A DNA stretch of 64,000 nt from Flavobacteriales bacterium UBA1986 (GCA_002336245.1 DDDG01000019.1:43461-107460), one strand, 5' to 3'; counted from the stretch's first letter, positions 37,745-47,289 are shown. Numbers and translations are program-made. Notes: a model not told the origin generated them from the letters alone.

Positions 37745-38096
37745 ACTTTAGCTTGTAAGCCGGATTCTGTTCCTATTTCAACAATTCCCTGAAATAGGCC
37801 TTCATCATTTATCTATACGCTCTACCCTCCGAGATTAGGCGAGCCGCCCTCAAGCCTCGGTTTATTTGAGCTTTCACCTCGCAAGGTTTACCAAGCCAGC
37901 CAATTACTTGAACTGCTGGTGGGCTCTTACCCCACCTTTTCACCCTTACCTCAATTGCTCAAGGCGGTTTACTTTCTGCGGCCCTATCTGTCTGCGCGTC
38001 TTAAAACGAACAGCCCGCCATTAACTCGCGGTGCGATGCCCTTTGGTGTCCGGACTTTCCTCTCTTTTCGCAAAGAGCGATGAAGCGTCTAAAGCG
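37745..38096 (-). ncRNA. rnpB: RNase P RNA component
   Basis: This RNA is the catalytic part of RNase P, which matures tRNA 5' ends. On the minus strand the conserved 5' region GAGGAAAGTCCGGACACC lies at 38064-38047 and the conserved 3' region ACAGAATCCGGCTTA near 37769-37755. The P1 helix pairs GCTTTAG (38095-38089) with CTAAAGT (37751-37745), giving a size of about 352 nt, normal for bacterial type A. The ends are set by P1 and may be off by a few bases. A consensus -7 box lies directly upstream and a terminator directly downstream. The 455-nt gap between coding genes here is explained by this RNA. Confidence 0.93.
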
Positions 38097-38099
38097 AGG

Positions 38100-38107
38100 C
38101 AAAGGTA
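38100..38107 (-). promoter_or_regulatory. -7 box of rnpB
   Basis: TACCTTTG on the minus strand matches TAnnTTTG exactly and ends about 4-6 bp before the predicted RNA 5' end, which is the right spacing for a start site. A -33 element is not obvious. Confidence 0.65.
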
Positions 38108-38148
38108 TTCTATAAGCCGGTATTGGCGTTTGCTTGTGGAAGGCGGAA

Positions 38149-38685
38149 TTAAAACTCTACGGCGGTAGCGCCGCGACCGTAATGTTTGAAAGAGGCGTCG
38201 TGGTATCGTACGCCAAGCATATGATCCAACATCAAGCGAACTTCATGACGTAGAATACCTTCTCCAACGCCATGGATTATGATCATATGTTTTTCGCCGC
38301 GTTCTCGATGGGCATTGATCTCTTTTCGGCAAAACTCCAACTGGTATTTGAGCTTTTCTGTGTTGGTTTCAAAAGAAGATTCGTCGTCAACCAATTCGTA
38401 CAAATGCAGGTCGATTTCAACGGTTCCTTTTGGGTTGCGCCTCACAGCACCACGTTTTTGTTTCTTGAAAGGATTCACATCCTTCATCATGAGCTTATTC
38501 GTAGAAGCGAGATCCACGAAATCGATTTCATCGTCTTCAAGCACTTTTACGATTTCACTGCTCGTTTTGGTGTAGGTGAAGCCATCGATCTCAACTTCGA
38601 ACAGGCTGCCTCCAAGCACTTTGGTCAGGGTGCCTTCTCCTGCTTCATCCAAGAGTTTGATTTTATCGCCTTCAGCTAATGACAT
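38149..38685 (-). CDS. Smr-domain protein (DUF2027-type)
   Basis: The 178-residue protein has an N-terminal SH3-like region (MSLAEGDKIKLLDEAGEGTLTKVL, GSLFEVEIDGFTY) and a C-terminal Smr domain with the conserved DLHLYELVDD and IIHGVGEGILRHEVR motifs (the HGxG loop of MutS2-type Smr nucleases). Smr domains bind or cleave nucleic acids; in ribosome rescue, Smr proteins act on stalled mRNA. Which role applies here is unknown. Its start shares one base with the stop of the DUF2279 gene (TGATG), so both form one operon. It lies directly upstream of rnpB on the same strand, but rnpB has its own -7 box. Confidence 0.8.
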   Translation of the reverse strand: MSLAEGDKIKLLDEAGEGTLTKVLGGSLFEVEIDGFTYTKTSSEIVKVLEDDEIDFVDLASTNKLMMKDVNPFKKQKRGAVRRNPKGTVEIDLHLYELVDDESSFETNTEKLKYQLEFCRKEINAHRERGEKHMIIIHGVGEGILRHEVRLMLDHMLGVRYHDASFKHYGRGATAVEF

Positions 38686-39599
38686 CAGAAATATATTGGG
38701 TGAAATCGAAGTTTATTACCAGCTTTCAGTTCGAGTGTTGGCATTGGTACTTTGATGAAATTGACTGTCCCTAAAATTAGCTTCAACCATGGATTTTTGA
38801 TGTTCAACTTTCTCAAATCGATGTCAGGAGAAAAGTACCACTGACGTTCACGCTTAAATTGAATCGGTGGACTGCCGTCGGAATGCAATTGTATTGGATT
38901 CGAATGACCTCCAGTCATTCCTGAAGCGCCATAACCAACGGCTAGACTGAGCCAATCTGGAAATTTTGAGTCTTTAGCCATGAAAGAAGATGGGTTTACG
39001 CTCAGCCAATGGGTTTGCCCGTTGTAGTCTTTGATGATGTTGGTAATCCCACCGGTACCCAAGATGTTTGGCCGAAATCTTCGGTATGGACTGTTGTGAA
39101 AACTGTATTTCATTACCATGCGCTGCTCGTCCCAAAACTGTTCTTGTAAGCCAAAGAGTGCGTAACCACTAACATTTGCAGCCATGTCGCCAACAGAAAA
39201 GCCCCATCCGGCAGAGAAGCCGTCGAGGACCTCGACCATGGTCAATGCAGCTAAGCCCAAAGAGCCTCCAATCCAAATGGAAGGATTCTTTTTTATTCCT
39301 GCCCAACGAAGAACCTTGTAATTCGCCCAGCCGACGTAATAGCATGAGAGGGCGTGCCCAACTTTATCCATTTGCAGCCATTCTCGGTTGTCGTTGAAGC
39401 TTTGAAAGGATTGGCGGGGATAGTCTTTGTACCAGAGTTCATTCATGCCGATGAGGTAGCCTGTAAGCATTAGGCTCTCAGTGAAAATGATTCCCCGGGT
39501 TCGGTCGTAGTTGAAGGTGTCAGAGACAGCTAGAAACTGCGACTTGGCGCCCAAGAACATCGACACGAATAAAAGAAAGCACAAAAGCTTTAGCCGCAT
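38685..39599 (-). CDS. DUF2279-like envelope protein
   Basis: The 304-residue protein has a signal peptide (MRLKLLCFLLFVSMFLGAKS) and a hydrophobic domain with MDKVGHALSCYYVGW, GLAALTMVEVLDGFSAGWGFSVGDMAANVSG, a pattern typical of DUF2279 proteins of Bacteroidota. The C-terminal half (WLSVNPSSFMAKDSKFPDWLSLAVGYGASGMTGG) looks like outer-membrane-type strands. The function is unknown. A -7 box TATCTTTG (39611-39604, minus) ends only 5 bp before the ATG, which suggests a leaderless or near-leaderless transcript. smr follows with a 1-base overlap. Confidence 0.7.
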   Translation of the reverse strand: MRLKLLCFLLFVSMFLGAKSQFLAVSDTFNYDRTRGIIFTESLMLTGYLIGMNELWYKDYPRQSFQSFNDNREWLQMDKVGHALSCYYVGWANYKVLRWAGIKKNPSIWIGGSLGLAALTMVEVLDGFSAGWGFSVGDMAANVSGYALFGLQEQFWDEQRMVMKYSFHNSPYRRFRPNILGTGGITNIIKDYNGQTHWLSVNPSSFMAKDSKFPDWLSLAVGYGASGMTGGHSNPIQLHSDGSPPIQFKRERQWYFSPDIDLRKLNIKNPWLKLILGTVNFIKVPMPTLELKAGNKLRFHPIYF

Positions 39600-39603
39600 T
39601 GGG

Positions 39604-39611
39604 CAAAGATA
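39604..39611 (-). promoter_or_regulatory. -7 box abutting the DUF2279 gene start
   Basis: TATCTTTG on the minus strand matches TAnnTTTG exactly and ends 5 bp before the ATG at 39599, so transcription would begin at or next to the start codon. Confidence 0.45.
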
Positions 39612-39643
39612 TCCAGCTAGAAGTTCAGAAGCGTCGTGGCCGA

Positions 39644-42043
39644 CTAGAAATCGAAAATGATTCCCAATGTTGGCAGTACCGTTCCATCGTTGCTCTCAAC
39701 TACCTTAGTGTCATACCTCTGATCGACGTAATTGGCATTGGGGTTCAGAACAATCGGATTCGTATTGGCATCCTCTACAATGTTCAAGAATGGCTGACCT
39801 TCCGCTTGGAAGTTGTAAGCATTCTGAATGTCGAAGTAGAGATTCAAAGAGAATTTTTTGGTGTAGAATACTTTGTCTACACGAAAGTCCAATTGATGAA
39901 AGGGAGCCAAGCGTTGGCTGTTGATTTGCGAATAGTCGAGGATACCAACTCCGCGAATGTCCCAGTTTCTTCTGTAGGCAGACTCATCCAAGAGGTAAGG
40001 AGTAATAGGTCGTCCATGCACATATCTCCAGCGCAAGCCCATCTCCCAATTGCCTTTAAATTTCTTCCCGGCCGTAAGTGTGATTAGGTGTTCACTGTCC
40101 CAAGAACTTGGAATGAATTCGCCTTGAGTGCCATTCTCAAACTCACTTCGAACCCAGGTGTATGCGAGTATGGTATAGAAACCTTTGAAGAGTTTTTGCT
40201 GAGCTAGAAACTCTGCACCATAGGCTCGCCCTTTGGAGCTCGAAGTCACCTCTTCATTTCCAATCACGCCGAAATCAGCCCCTAGGTTCGCCAAGCTCAC
40301 CTGTTGGTTGATTGAGAATGGGTAATCGCTGTAGTTTTTGAAGAAACCCTCAACGGTAATTTTGGCTGAATTTCTCGGACGGTATTCTATCCCAGCAACA
40401 GCATGATCGCTTCGAATGTATTTCAGGTCATTGTCCTTATTCACCAATTGACCATCTACGCGGTAACCCATTACCGTATAGGCAGGAAGTTGGTAGTATC
40501 GACCGACATTGGCATTGATGGAAAATTTATCGCTCAAAGCATAAGAGGCTGAAACCCGTGGTGAGAATTGGTTCAATGGATTTGCCATACTCGAGCTGTA
40601 AGTATTGGCATCCATTCGTGCACCTACCGATAGGATAAGAGCTCCCATCGTACGACTTACCTGACCGAAGAGTCCAAATTTCAAAAACTCGAGGTCCGAA
40701 CTAAAGTCGATGGTATCTAAGCCACCCGACCCTAGTGGCGTTTCAGGAACGAATATTCTATTGAAAGTTGAATTTGAATAGTGCGCAGATTCGAGGTTCG
40801 CACCAAAGTTGGTTTTCCAATCGCCACTTCTTCCAGTGCTCTCAAAGCGCAACTTATTTTCAGCCTCTCTGGAGTTGTAGTCGAGGATCAAGTTTTCTGG
40901 AGCTTCAACGTTGTTCTCATATTTGATGGAACGATTGTCGAGCATATTCCTACTGAGCGCAATGGTCTGGAAGCTGTTTTTTGAGAAGTGCTTGTACACA
41001 GCACCAATGGTATAATTCCATTGTTCGTTGACTGGAAGGTTTCTAAGAATGTACCGCTGAGATTCAGTTTCATTCGCCTCTTCATTCAGTTTAAAGTTGT
41101 CCAAGGCACCAAGGCTGATCAATGAGATTTCATTCTTCTGATCAAATTTATGTGTGACTTTCATTTGGTAGTCGTTGTAGATCGGCAAGAAAGGCAACTC
41201 TAAAATGCTGAAGAGAAATTGCAAATAGGACCTTCTCACAGAAAGCATGTAATTCGTCTTCTCTCCAAGTGGACCGTCAATGGTTAGCCCCAAATCAGAA
41301 GCTCCCAAGGTTCCGCGGAAACGAATCTTGTCTTTGTTGCCTTCCATCTGCTTGAACTCCATTACGGAACTCAATGCGTTTCCTCGATTGGCAGGAAATG
41401 CTCCCGAGTAAAAATCGACCTCTCGGATGAGGTTCACATTGATGATTCCTACGGGTCCACCAGATGCTCCTTGGGTCGCAAAGTGATTGATGTTAGGGAC
41501 TTCGATTCCGTCGAGATAAAAACGGTTTTCGTTCGGTGCACCTCCGCGAATGATGATGTCGTTGCGAAAGGCTGGAGTAGATGCAACGCCTGGAAAGGAT
41601 TGAATCACTTTTGAAATATCTCTGTTTCCTCCGGGATTTCGCTCAATTTCAGCGACCCCAATAGTTCTCATCGAAACAGGAGACTCTTCCTTTTCATTGA
41701 ATGGCGAAGCCTCAATTACCACCTCTTCCAATTGTGTTGAGCTTTCAGAAATCGAGATTTCGATGTAAGCTGGTTTGGCGTTGGTGACAAGAATATCGGA
41801 ACTAGAACCGGGCTTGAAGCCCACACTTGAGGCAGTGAGCTTGATGAAGCCAGGCTCGAGCTTTTCAAGTCGAAATTTCCCATCAAAATCGGTTACAGTT
41901 CCGACGGTCGTTCCTTCGATGTACACATTGGCGAAGGGGACGGGTTCATTGTTTACTTCGTTGAGAACCATTCCTGTTACAACGCCATCTTGGGCGACGC
42001 CAATGAAAGGAATGAGCAAGAATAGCAGAATTAGCTTTTTCAT
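39644..42043 (-). CDS. TonB-dependent receptor with carboxypeptidase-regulatory N-terminal domain
   Basis: This outer-membrane receptor takes up a large or scarce ligand using energy from TonB/ExbBD. The 799-residue protein has a signal peptide (MKKLILLFLLIPFIGVAQ), a CarboxypepD_reg-like domain (VTGMVLNEVNNEPVPFANVYIEGTT, GKFRLEKLEPG), a plug (DISKVIQSFPGVAS, IIIRGGAPNENRFYLDGIEVPN) and a beta-barrel ending in LPTLGIIFDF with terminal aromatic residue. There is no SusD gene beside it, so it is not an obvious polysaccharide-utilisation pair; the ligand is unknown. The frame extends to 42088 but the ATG at 42043 starts the signal peptide. It diverges from the T9SS Plug gene. Confidence 0.9.
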   Translation of the reverse strand: MKKLILLFLLIPFIGVAQDGVVTGMVLNEVNNEPVPFANVYIEGTTVGTVTDFDGKFRLEKLEPGFIKLTASSVGFKPGSSSDILVTNAKPAYIEISISESSTQLEEVVIEASPFNEKEESPVSMRTIGVAEIERNPGGNRDISKVIQSFPGVASTPAFRNDIIIRGGAPNENRFYLDGIEVPNINHFATQGASGGPVGIINVNLIREVDFYSGAFPANRGNALSSVMEFKQMEGNKDKIRFRGTLGASDLGLTIDGPLGEKTNYMLSVRRSYLQFLFSILELPFLPIYNDYQMKVTHKFDQKNEISLISLGALDNFKLNEEANETESQRYILRNLPVNEQWNYTIGAVYKHFSKNSFQTIALSRNMLDNRSIKYENNVEAPENLILDYNSREAENKLRFESTGRSGDWKTNFGANLESAHYSNSTFNRIFVPETPLGSGGLDTIDFSSDLEFLKFGLFGQVSRTMGALILSVGARMDANTYSSSMANPLNQFSPRVSASYALSDKFSINANVGRYYQLPAYTVMGYRVDGQLVNKDNDLKYIRSDHAVAGIEYRPRNSAKITVEGFFKNYSDYPFSINQQVSLANLGADFGVIGNEEVTSSSKGRAYGAEFLAQQKLFKGFYTILAYTWVRSEFENGTQGEFIPSSWDSEHLITLTAGKKFKGNWEMGLRWRYVHGRPITPYLLDESAYRRNWDIRGVGILDYSQINSQRLAPFHQLDFRVDKVFYTKKFSLNLYFDIQNAYNFQAEGQPFLNIVEDANTNPIVLNPNANYVDQRYDTKVVESNDGTVLPTLGIIFDF

Positions 42044-42160
42044 GTTTGATGATTGCGTTGGTGATAACGAATTCAGTCCGGTAAACAATAATACTTGGAC
42101 TTGGTTCGGGCGATGCTCAATTGTTTCTATTCTTGGAACTCCATTTGTACACTGGCTAAC

Positions 42161-43444
42161 ATGAAATCCTTTTTGGTGATTGTATTCTTCTTTCTGACGC
42201 TGGGCTCTTTTAGTCAGGTAGAATATGTGAATACGAAGGTATTGGAATACCGAAATATGAATTATGAAAAGCAGATCAATTCTGTACTGCTCTACCGCAA
42301 GGGCGATATTTTAAGTCTACCGAACATTCCTTTAGGCGGAAATGGTCAGTTGGCACTTTTGTTCGACGATTTCAATACGGAGATTCAGGACTATATGGTC
42401 AGCTTCATTCATTGTACACCCGACTGGAAACCTACTGGCTTGGACTATATGCAGGTTGTGGATGGGATCGATCATCAGTACATTACGGACTACGATTTTT
42501 CTGGCCCCACCAAACAGCGCTACCTTCAGTATCGATTTGAATTCCCCAATGAATCGGCCCAGTTTCGGCTTTCGGGAAATTACCTCTTGCTCGTTTATCG
42601 AAATGAGGATAAGTCTGACCTGATTCTAACGCGTCGCTTTATGGTGACTGAGAGTAGAATACGTGCGAGCGTCGACATTCATCAGGCAACCATCAATAAA
42701 GACTACCGTCGTCGTCAGGAAGTGGATCTCATTCTGCGCCCAGGAGCATTTAGAATGGAAAACATTTACGAGAATCTCGAGGTTCAAATTCTCCAAAACG
42801 GACGTTGGGACAATATGGTTTCAGGGCTCAAGCCCCTGTTTATAAAACCCGATGAACTCGATTACGACTACGATGAGGAAAACACCTTCGAAGGAGGGAA
42901 TGAATATCGATTGTTCGACACTCGTCCTACGAGCTTCAATGGCTTGAATGTTGGAAAAGTAGGCCAGCAATCAGATACCAACATCGTTTTTCTTACCCTG
43001 GGAGAGCGAAGAAACATAAGAGCTTATCGAGATTACGATGATTTGAATGGGCGTGTTTTGTACGATGTTCAAGACGAACGATATTCTTCACCAACAGATA
43101 TGGATTATCATCTGGTGTATTTCAGTTTGCCGCAGCCTTATGAATTTCCTGGCGGGAAAGTTTACCTGATGGGGGAGTTCACTGGAAACGAAATCAAAGA
43201 GGAGTTTCAGATGAAGTACAATGAAGAGCAGAAGATCTATTTCGGGAAAGCTTACCTCAAACAGGGCTATTACAATTACATCTATTTATTCGTACCCGAT
43301 GGAGAGAGCGCTGGTCAGGCAAGGCAGCTAGAGGGGACACACGCCGCCACAGAAAACATGTATTCAATCTTGGTCTACTACAAGAGCATTCATGAAGATC
43401 ACCACCGACTTATTTTTTTCGAGAACTATCGAATAAATTTCTAA
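42161..43444 (+). CDS. Type IX secretion system Plug protein (DUF5103 family)
   Basis: Plug closes the periplasmic opening of the SprA translocon between export events. The 427-residue protein has a signal peptide (MKSFLVIVFFFLTLGSFSQ) and the first-domain pattern VLEYRNMNYEKQINSVLLYRKGD, NGQLALLFDDFNTEIQDYMVSFIHCTPDWKPTGLDYMQVVDG, and a second domain with YYFSLPQPYEFPGGKVYLMGEFTGNEI-like features (residues near 43120-43190) and KQGYYNYIYLFV. Length and pattern fit the DUF5103/T9SS plug family. The frame is open from 42095, but ATG 42161 starts the signal peptide. apaG follows after 9 nt. Confidence 0.85.
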   Translation: MKSFLVIVFFFLTLGSFSQVEYVNTKVLEYRNMNYEKQINSVLLYRKGDILSLPNIPLGGNGQLALLFDDFNTEIQDYMVSFIHCTPDWKPTGLDYMQVVDGIDHQYITDYDFSGPTKQRYLQYRFEFPNESAQFRLSGNYLLLVYRNEDKSDLILTRRFMVTESRIRASVDIHQATINKDYRRRQEVDLILRPGAFRMENIYENLEVQILQNGRWDNMVSGLKPLFIKPDELDYDYDEENTFEGGNEYRLFDTRPTSFNGLNVGKVGQQSDTNIVFLTLGERRNIRAYRDYDDLNGRVLYDVQDERYSSPTDMDYHLVYFSLPQPYEFPGGKVYLMGEFTGNEIKEEFQMKYNEEQKIYFGKAYLKQGYYNYIYLFVPDGESAGQARQLEGTHAATENMYSILVYYKSIHEDHHRLIFFENYRINF

Positions 43445-43453
43445 TTTGTCGTC

Positions 43454-43840
43454 GTGGTTGTTAAAGTAACAGAAGGAATAGAGGTGCAAGTTCGAACGAA
43501 CTTCGATCTGCGTCACTCCAAACCAAACAGCGATTTTTTCTGGTTCAATTACCGCATCCGCATCGAGAATAAAAGTTCAGATGCTGTTCAACTTCTGCGT
43601 CGTCATTGGTTGATTTATGACTCTTTTCTTCTTACCAATGAAGTAGAAGGAGAAGGGGTAGTAGGTGAAACACCTTACATCGAGCCCGGCGACAGCCATT
43701 CTTACGATTCACATTGCAACCTTCATACTGATATGGGTTTTATGGAAGGAACTTATTTGATGAAGAGAATTTCTGACGGCCACCTTTTTTTCGTCGACAT
43801 CCCCAAGTTTGGAATGGTTGCTCCATTCCGATTGAATTAG
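43454..43840 (+). CDS. apaG: ApaG family protein
   Basis: ApaG is a small Fn3-like beta protein; links to Co2+/Mg2+ resistance have been described in enteric bacteria, but its role is unsettled. The 128 residues show the family pattern: GIEVQVRTNFDLRHS, FFWFNYRIRIENKSSDAVQLLRRHWLIYDS, GEGVVGETPYIEPGDSHSYDSHCNL and MEGTYLM. The start is GTG at 43454; no ATG or TTG is suitable nearby. The gene is 9 nt after the Plug gene. That pairing is common in Bacteroidota to my knowledge. Confidence 0.9.
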   Translation: MVVKVTEGIEVQVRTNFDLRHSKPNSDFFWFNYRIRIENKSSDAVQLLRRHWLIYDSFLLTNEVEGEGVVGETPYIEPGDSHSYDSHCNLHTDMGFMEGTYLMKRISDGHLFFVDIPKFGMVAPFRLN

Positions 43841-43875
43841 CCCATTTCTTCCTTCTTTCTTCTGCTTCAAAATGG

Positions 43876-43883
43876 TAGATTTG
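43876..43883 (+). promoter_or_regulatory. -7 box for pruA
   Basis: TAGATTTG fits TAnnTTTG exactly and lies 28 bp before the pruA ATG, predicting a leader of about 20 nt. No clear -33 element. Confidence 0.5.
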
Positions 43884-43911
43884 CATTCCCAAATTTTAAG
43901 CAAAAAAAGCC

Positions 43912-45537
43912 ATGCCTAAAGGAATCTACGATGTACCCGTTGCCATTAACGAACCTGTTAAAGTTTACGCTCCAGGAAGTGAGGAAAGAGAAAGCTTACT
44001 CGCAGAATACAAGCGGATGGCATCGACTACCGTTGACATCCCAATGTACATTGGTTCTGAAGAAGTTCGAACTGAGGACAAGCGCAACATGGCTCCTCCG
44101 CACGATCACCAACATTCATTGGGTGTATTCAACTACGGTGAGAAAAAACATGTAGAGGCTGCGGTTGATGCAGCTCTAGCAGCAAAAGAAGATTGGGCGA
44201 ACCTTCCATGGGAGCACAGAGCATCCATTTTCCTAAAAGCTGCCGAATTATTGGCTGGCCCATTCAGAGACCGCATGAATGCCTCCACTATGTTGGCGCA
44301 ATCGAAGAATGTAATGCAAGCCGAGATCGATGCTTCATGTGAACTCATTGACTTTTTGAGATTTAATGTTCAGTACATGGCCGACATCTATGGTGCGCAG
44401 CCAGAAAGCCTTCCTGGTATGTGGAATCGCTTAGAGTACCGTCCTCTTGAAGGTTTTGTTTTTGCTATCACGCCATTCAACTTCACCAGCATCGCAGCGA
44501 ACTTGCCAGCGGCTGTCGCAATGATGGGAAATACGGTGGTATGGAAACCAGCAGATACGCAGATGTATTCTGCTAAGATCATCATGGACTTGTTCAAAGC
44601 AGCCGGACTTCCAGACGGAGTTATAAACCTCGTTAGTGTTGATGGGCCAGTTGCAGGAGATGTTGTCTTTAAACATCCTGACTTTGCAGGACTGCACTTC
44701 ACAGGTTCTACCAAAGTGTTCAAACACCTTTGGAAAGAAATTGGTGCAAATCTAGACCACTACAAAACCTATCCGCGCATCGTTGGTGAAACGGGAGGGA
44801 AGGACTTTATTGTCGCTCATTCTTCTGCAGATCCAAAAGAGGTAGGCACAGCCATTTCTCGTGGCGCCTTCGAATTCCAAGGGCAAAAATGTTCAGCAGC
44901 TTCTCGTGCTTACGTTCCTAAGAGCATCTGGAATGAAGTTAAAGAACACGTCGTAGCCGAAGTTTCCAGTTTTAAAATGGGAAGTCCAGCCGACACTACG
45001 AACTTCATCAACGCAGTAATTTCAGAACAAGCCTTTGATAAGATTGCTTCGTTCATCGATTACATCAACGGACGCGACGATGCGGAAGTTCTTACTGGCG
45101 GTAAGTACGACAAGAGTAAGGGTTACTTCATTGAGCCAACTGTTGTGGTCACTACCGATCCAAAGTTCCGCACCATGTGCGAGGAAATCTTTGGGCCAGT
45201 CATCACGATCTTCGTTTATGACGATGCCGATTGGGATAAAACCTTGACCTTGGTGGATGAAACTTCGGAGTACGCACTTACGGGTGCCATTCTCTCGAGA
45301 GATCGTTATGCCATCGACCAGGCGACCAAAGCACTCAGCAATGCTGCAGGAAACTTCTACATCAACGATAAGCCTACAGGTGCCGTTGTTGGGCAGCAGC
45401 CATTTGGTGGTGCACGAGGTTCTGGAACAAACGATAAAGCAGGTTCCTTTTTGAACCTTGTTCGTTGGGTTTCTCCAAGAACCATCAAGGAAACTTTTGT
45501 TCCTGCAAGCGATTACCGCTATCCATTTTTAGGATAG
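43912..45537 (+). CDS. pruA: L-glutamate gamma-semialdehyde (1-pyrroline-5-carboxylate) dehydrogenase
   Basis: The enzyme oxidises glutamate semialdehyde to glutamate with NAD+, the second step of proline breakdown. The 541-residue length matches the stand-alone P5C dehydrogenase form seen in Bacteroidota and in mammalian mitochondria. Features are the cofactor loop TGSTKVFKHLWKEIG, the Glu motif ETGGKD and the catalytic Cys327 in FQGQKCSAASRAY, with C-terminal GNFYINDKPTGAVVGQQPFGG. The N-terminus YDVPVAINEPVKVYAPGS is typical. No proline dehydrogenase gene lies next to it. It has its own -7 box. Confidence 0.94.
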   Translation: MPKGIYDVPVAINEPVKVYAPGSEERESLLAEYKRMASTTVDIPMYIGSEEVRTEDKRNMAPPHDHQHSLGVFNYGEKKHVEAAVDAALAAKEDWANLPWEHRASIFLKAAELLAGPFRDRMNASTMLAQSKNVMQAEIDASCELIDFLRFNVQYMADIYGAQPESLPGMWNRLEYRPLEGFVFAITPFNFTSIAANLPAAVAMMGNTVVWKPADTQMYSAKIIMDLFKAAGLPDGVINLVSVDGPVAGDVVFKHPDFAGLHFTGSTKVFKHLWKEIGANLDHYKTYPRIVGETGGKDFIVAHSSADPKEVGTAISRGAFEFQGQKCSAASRAYVPKSIWNEVKEHVVAEVSSFKMGSPADTTNFINAVISEQAFDKIASFIDYINGRDDAEVLTGGKYDKSKGYFIEPTVVVTTDPKFRTMCEEIFGPVITIFVYDDADWDKTLTLVDETSEYALTGAILSRDRYAIDQATKALSNAAGNFYINDKPTGAVVGQQPFGGARGSGTNDKAGSFLNLVRWVSPRTIKETFVPASDYRYPFLG

Positions 45538-45570
45538 GCCAATTCGAAATTTCGTGATTTGAGCAATTAA

Positions 45571-45599
45571 ACTTCTGCTGTTCATAACGAATGCAGAAG
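45571..45599 (+). terminator. Weak hairpin after pruA, possible terminator
   Basis: CTTCTGC (45572-45578) pairs with GCAGAAG (45593-45599) around a 14-nt loop. There is no T run directly after the stem (CGCATCTTTT), so termination is uncertain. Confidence 0.3.
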
Positions 45600-45638
45600 C
45601 GCATCTTTTGCTTGAGAACATTCGGGAAATTCGTAGAG

Positions 45639-45959
45639 ATGAAGACTTTACTTGCCCGTGTTGTTGCTTATTGGGAGAACCTGCCAAAGTGGTTGAAGAA
45701 TAAGTATACCTACGTGACGTTTGCCTTCGTCCTCTATCTTCTCTTTTTCGATCAGCACAATTTGATTTCTCAATACAAGCTGAGAGCAGAGCTGAACGAG
45801 CTCGAGCAAAGCAAGGAATGGTATTTGGAGCAGATTGAACAGACGCGCTCCGATCTCGATGAGCTGCTGACAGATGACGAGCAATTGGAGAAATTTGCAC
45901 GGGAGAAATATCTCATGAAAAAGGATGGCGAAGAAATCTTCGTGATCGTACATGAGTAA
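45639..45959 (+). CDS. divIC: FtsB/DivIC-family cell division protein
   Basis: FtsB/DivIC proteins connect division proteins at the septum and activate septal wall synthesis with FtsL and FtsQ. The 106-residue protein has a short cytoplasmic start, one membrane segment (YTYVTFAFVLYLLFF), a coiled coil (LNELEQSKEWYLEQIEQTRSDLDEL) and the family end DEQLEKFAREKYLMKKDGEEIFVIV. The frame is open from an ATG at 45591, but ATG 45639 gives the usual short N-terminus. It lies between pruA and mutA; no other division genes are near. Confidence 0.85.
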   Translation: MKTLLARVVAYWENLPKWLKNKYTYVTFAFVLYLLFFDQHNLISQYKLRAELNELEQSKEWYLEQIEQTRSDLDELLTDDEQLEKFAREKYLMKKDGEEIFVIVHE

Positions 45960-45984
45960 TCTCTCATACTAAGCCATCTCTTCT

Positions 45985-45992
45985 TACTTTCG
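45985..45992 (+). promoter_or_regulatory. Near-consensus -7 box for mutA
   Basis: TACTTTCG differs from TAnnTTTG at one position and lies 19 bp before the TTG start of mutA, leaving a leader of about a dozen bases. Confidence 0.35.
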
Positions 45993-46011
45993 TTCTAGAA
46001 TTAAGCAGAGC

Positions 46012-47289
46012 TTGGATCCAATTAAATTCATTCCTTTTGACGGCATTTCGAAGCAAGAATGGTTCGAAAAAATCACCTTAGATTTAAAAGGTAAACTACC
46101 GTCTTCCATAGATCAGACTTGGCAAGACATTCCGTACAGCGCGTTCTATCATCACGAAGATGCTAAGAGGCGCACGAGTCGACAGGCCGAAACCAACGAC
46201 TGGCTCATTCGCAAAAGCATTCTGATTACAGAAGCGAAAGAGTTCAATGCTGAGCTTCTTAGTTTGCTAAACCTCGGTCTTCAGAATCCAGTCATTCGAG
46301 GAGAGTTTACAAGTGATCAGCACTTAAAGGCCTGTTTGGATGAGGTGGTGCCAGATTACATTCGAATGGATTTTGAGCTGCTTGGAAATCCTGAGCAGTA
46401 TGCTTGGATTGATGCCTGGTTGAAGAAGAATTCGAAAGATTATAGTACTCTGCAGGGAGGCATAAATCTCCTTGGCAATTCGGGCCTTTTTGAAGAATTA
46501 AACGCCTCTTATTTCCCGCTTCGCTTAACGAGCGTTTACGGTTCAGAATATCAAGCGCGTGGCGCATTCGCAAGTACTGAGCTCGCCCTTGTGCTCAATG
46601 ACTTGAATGCCTTCTTAGAGTACAACTCTAAAGTGGATGCAACAAAGCTTTATCAGAAGAGTCAGGCCATCCTTGGAGTCGGGCTTAATTTCTTTGGAGA
46701 GTTGGCGAAATTGAGAGCCGGACGAAACTTGATTGATTTCCTCTTTCTGCAATATGGGGCAGAAGTGGATGACTCTTTCTTTATTGCAAGTCAGACGAGC
46801 AGCTGGACCTTCTCCGCTTACGATCGTCACAACAACTTACTTCGAAACGCCTCCTGCGGTCTAGCAGCAGCATTGGGCGGTGCCAGCGCCATTGAATTGT
46901 TGCCTCACGATTTTTTGGTGAAAAAGCCAAATCATTTTTCTACCCACCTAGGCGTCACGCTTCAACATCTGATGAAGGAGGAGTCTTATTTGAACCGAGT
47001 CTCTGATCCATCAGCAGGAAGTTATTTTATTGAAGATCTTACTCAAAAGCTTGAAGAGCAAGCGTGGCGAAAATTCCAAAAACTTCAGGCCGGAGCGTCA
47101 GCTGAGGAAATGATTGAGCACGATCGACTTGAGCAGAAAAACGCCTTTGACTCCGGTGAGTTCAAACTCTTAGGAGTAAATCTCTTTCCCAATCTCGAAG
47201 AGAAGCTTCGCGGGGAGTTGGAAATAGCATTGAATGGACTGCCAAGATTGGCTTTCGAAACAGAACAAAAACGTTTGAAGGATGAGTAA
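46012..47289 (+). CDS. mutA: Methylmalonyl-CoA mutase small subunit
   Basis: The small subunit pairs with MutB to interconvert methylmalonyl-CoA and succinyl-CoA. The 425 residues hold only the TIM-barrel part of the family ([51 protein letters not shown]), without the degenerate B12-binding domain found in longer small subunits. This subunit is catalytically inactive in studied enzymes. The start is a TTG at 46012: the frame has no ATG near, and a -7-like box just upstream rules out a longer protein. It overlaps mutB by 8 nt. Confidence 0.88.
   Translation: MDPIKFIPFDGISKQEWFEKITLDLKGKLPSSIDQTWQDIPYSAFYHHEDAKRRTSRQAETNDWLIRKSILITEAKEFNAELLSLLNLGLQNPVIRGEFTSDQHLKACLDEVVPDYIRMDFELLGNPEQYAWIDAWLKKNSKDYSTLQGGINLLGNSGLFEELNASYFPLRLTSVYGSEYQARGAFASTELALVLNDLNAFLEYNSKVDATKLYQKSQAILGVGLNFFGELAKLRAGRNLIDFLFLQYGAEVDDSFFIASQTSSWTFSAYDRHNNLLRNASCGLAAALGGASAIELLPHDFLVKKPNHFSTHLGVTLQHLMKEESYLNRVSDPSAGSYFIEDLTQKLEEQAWRKFQKLQAGASAEEMIEHDRLEQKNAFDSGEFKLLGVNLFPNLEEKLRGELEIALNGLPRLAFETEQKRLKDE

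Noticed and set aside
38272..38679. Plus-strand frame of 135 codons opposite the Smr gene
   Set aside because: The minus-strand frame has clear Smr motifs and a coupled start; the opposite frame is a by-product.
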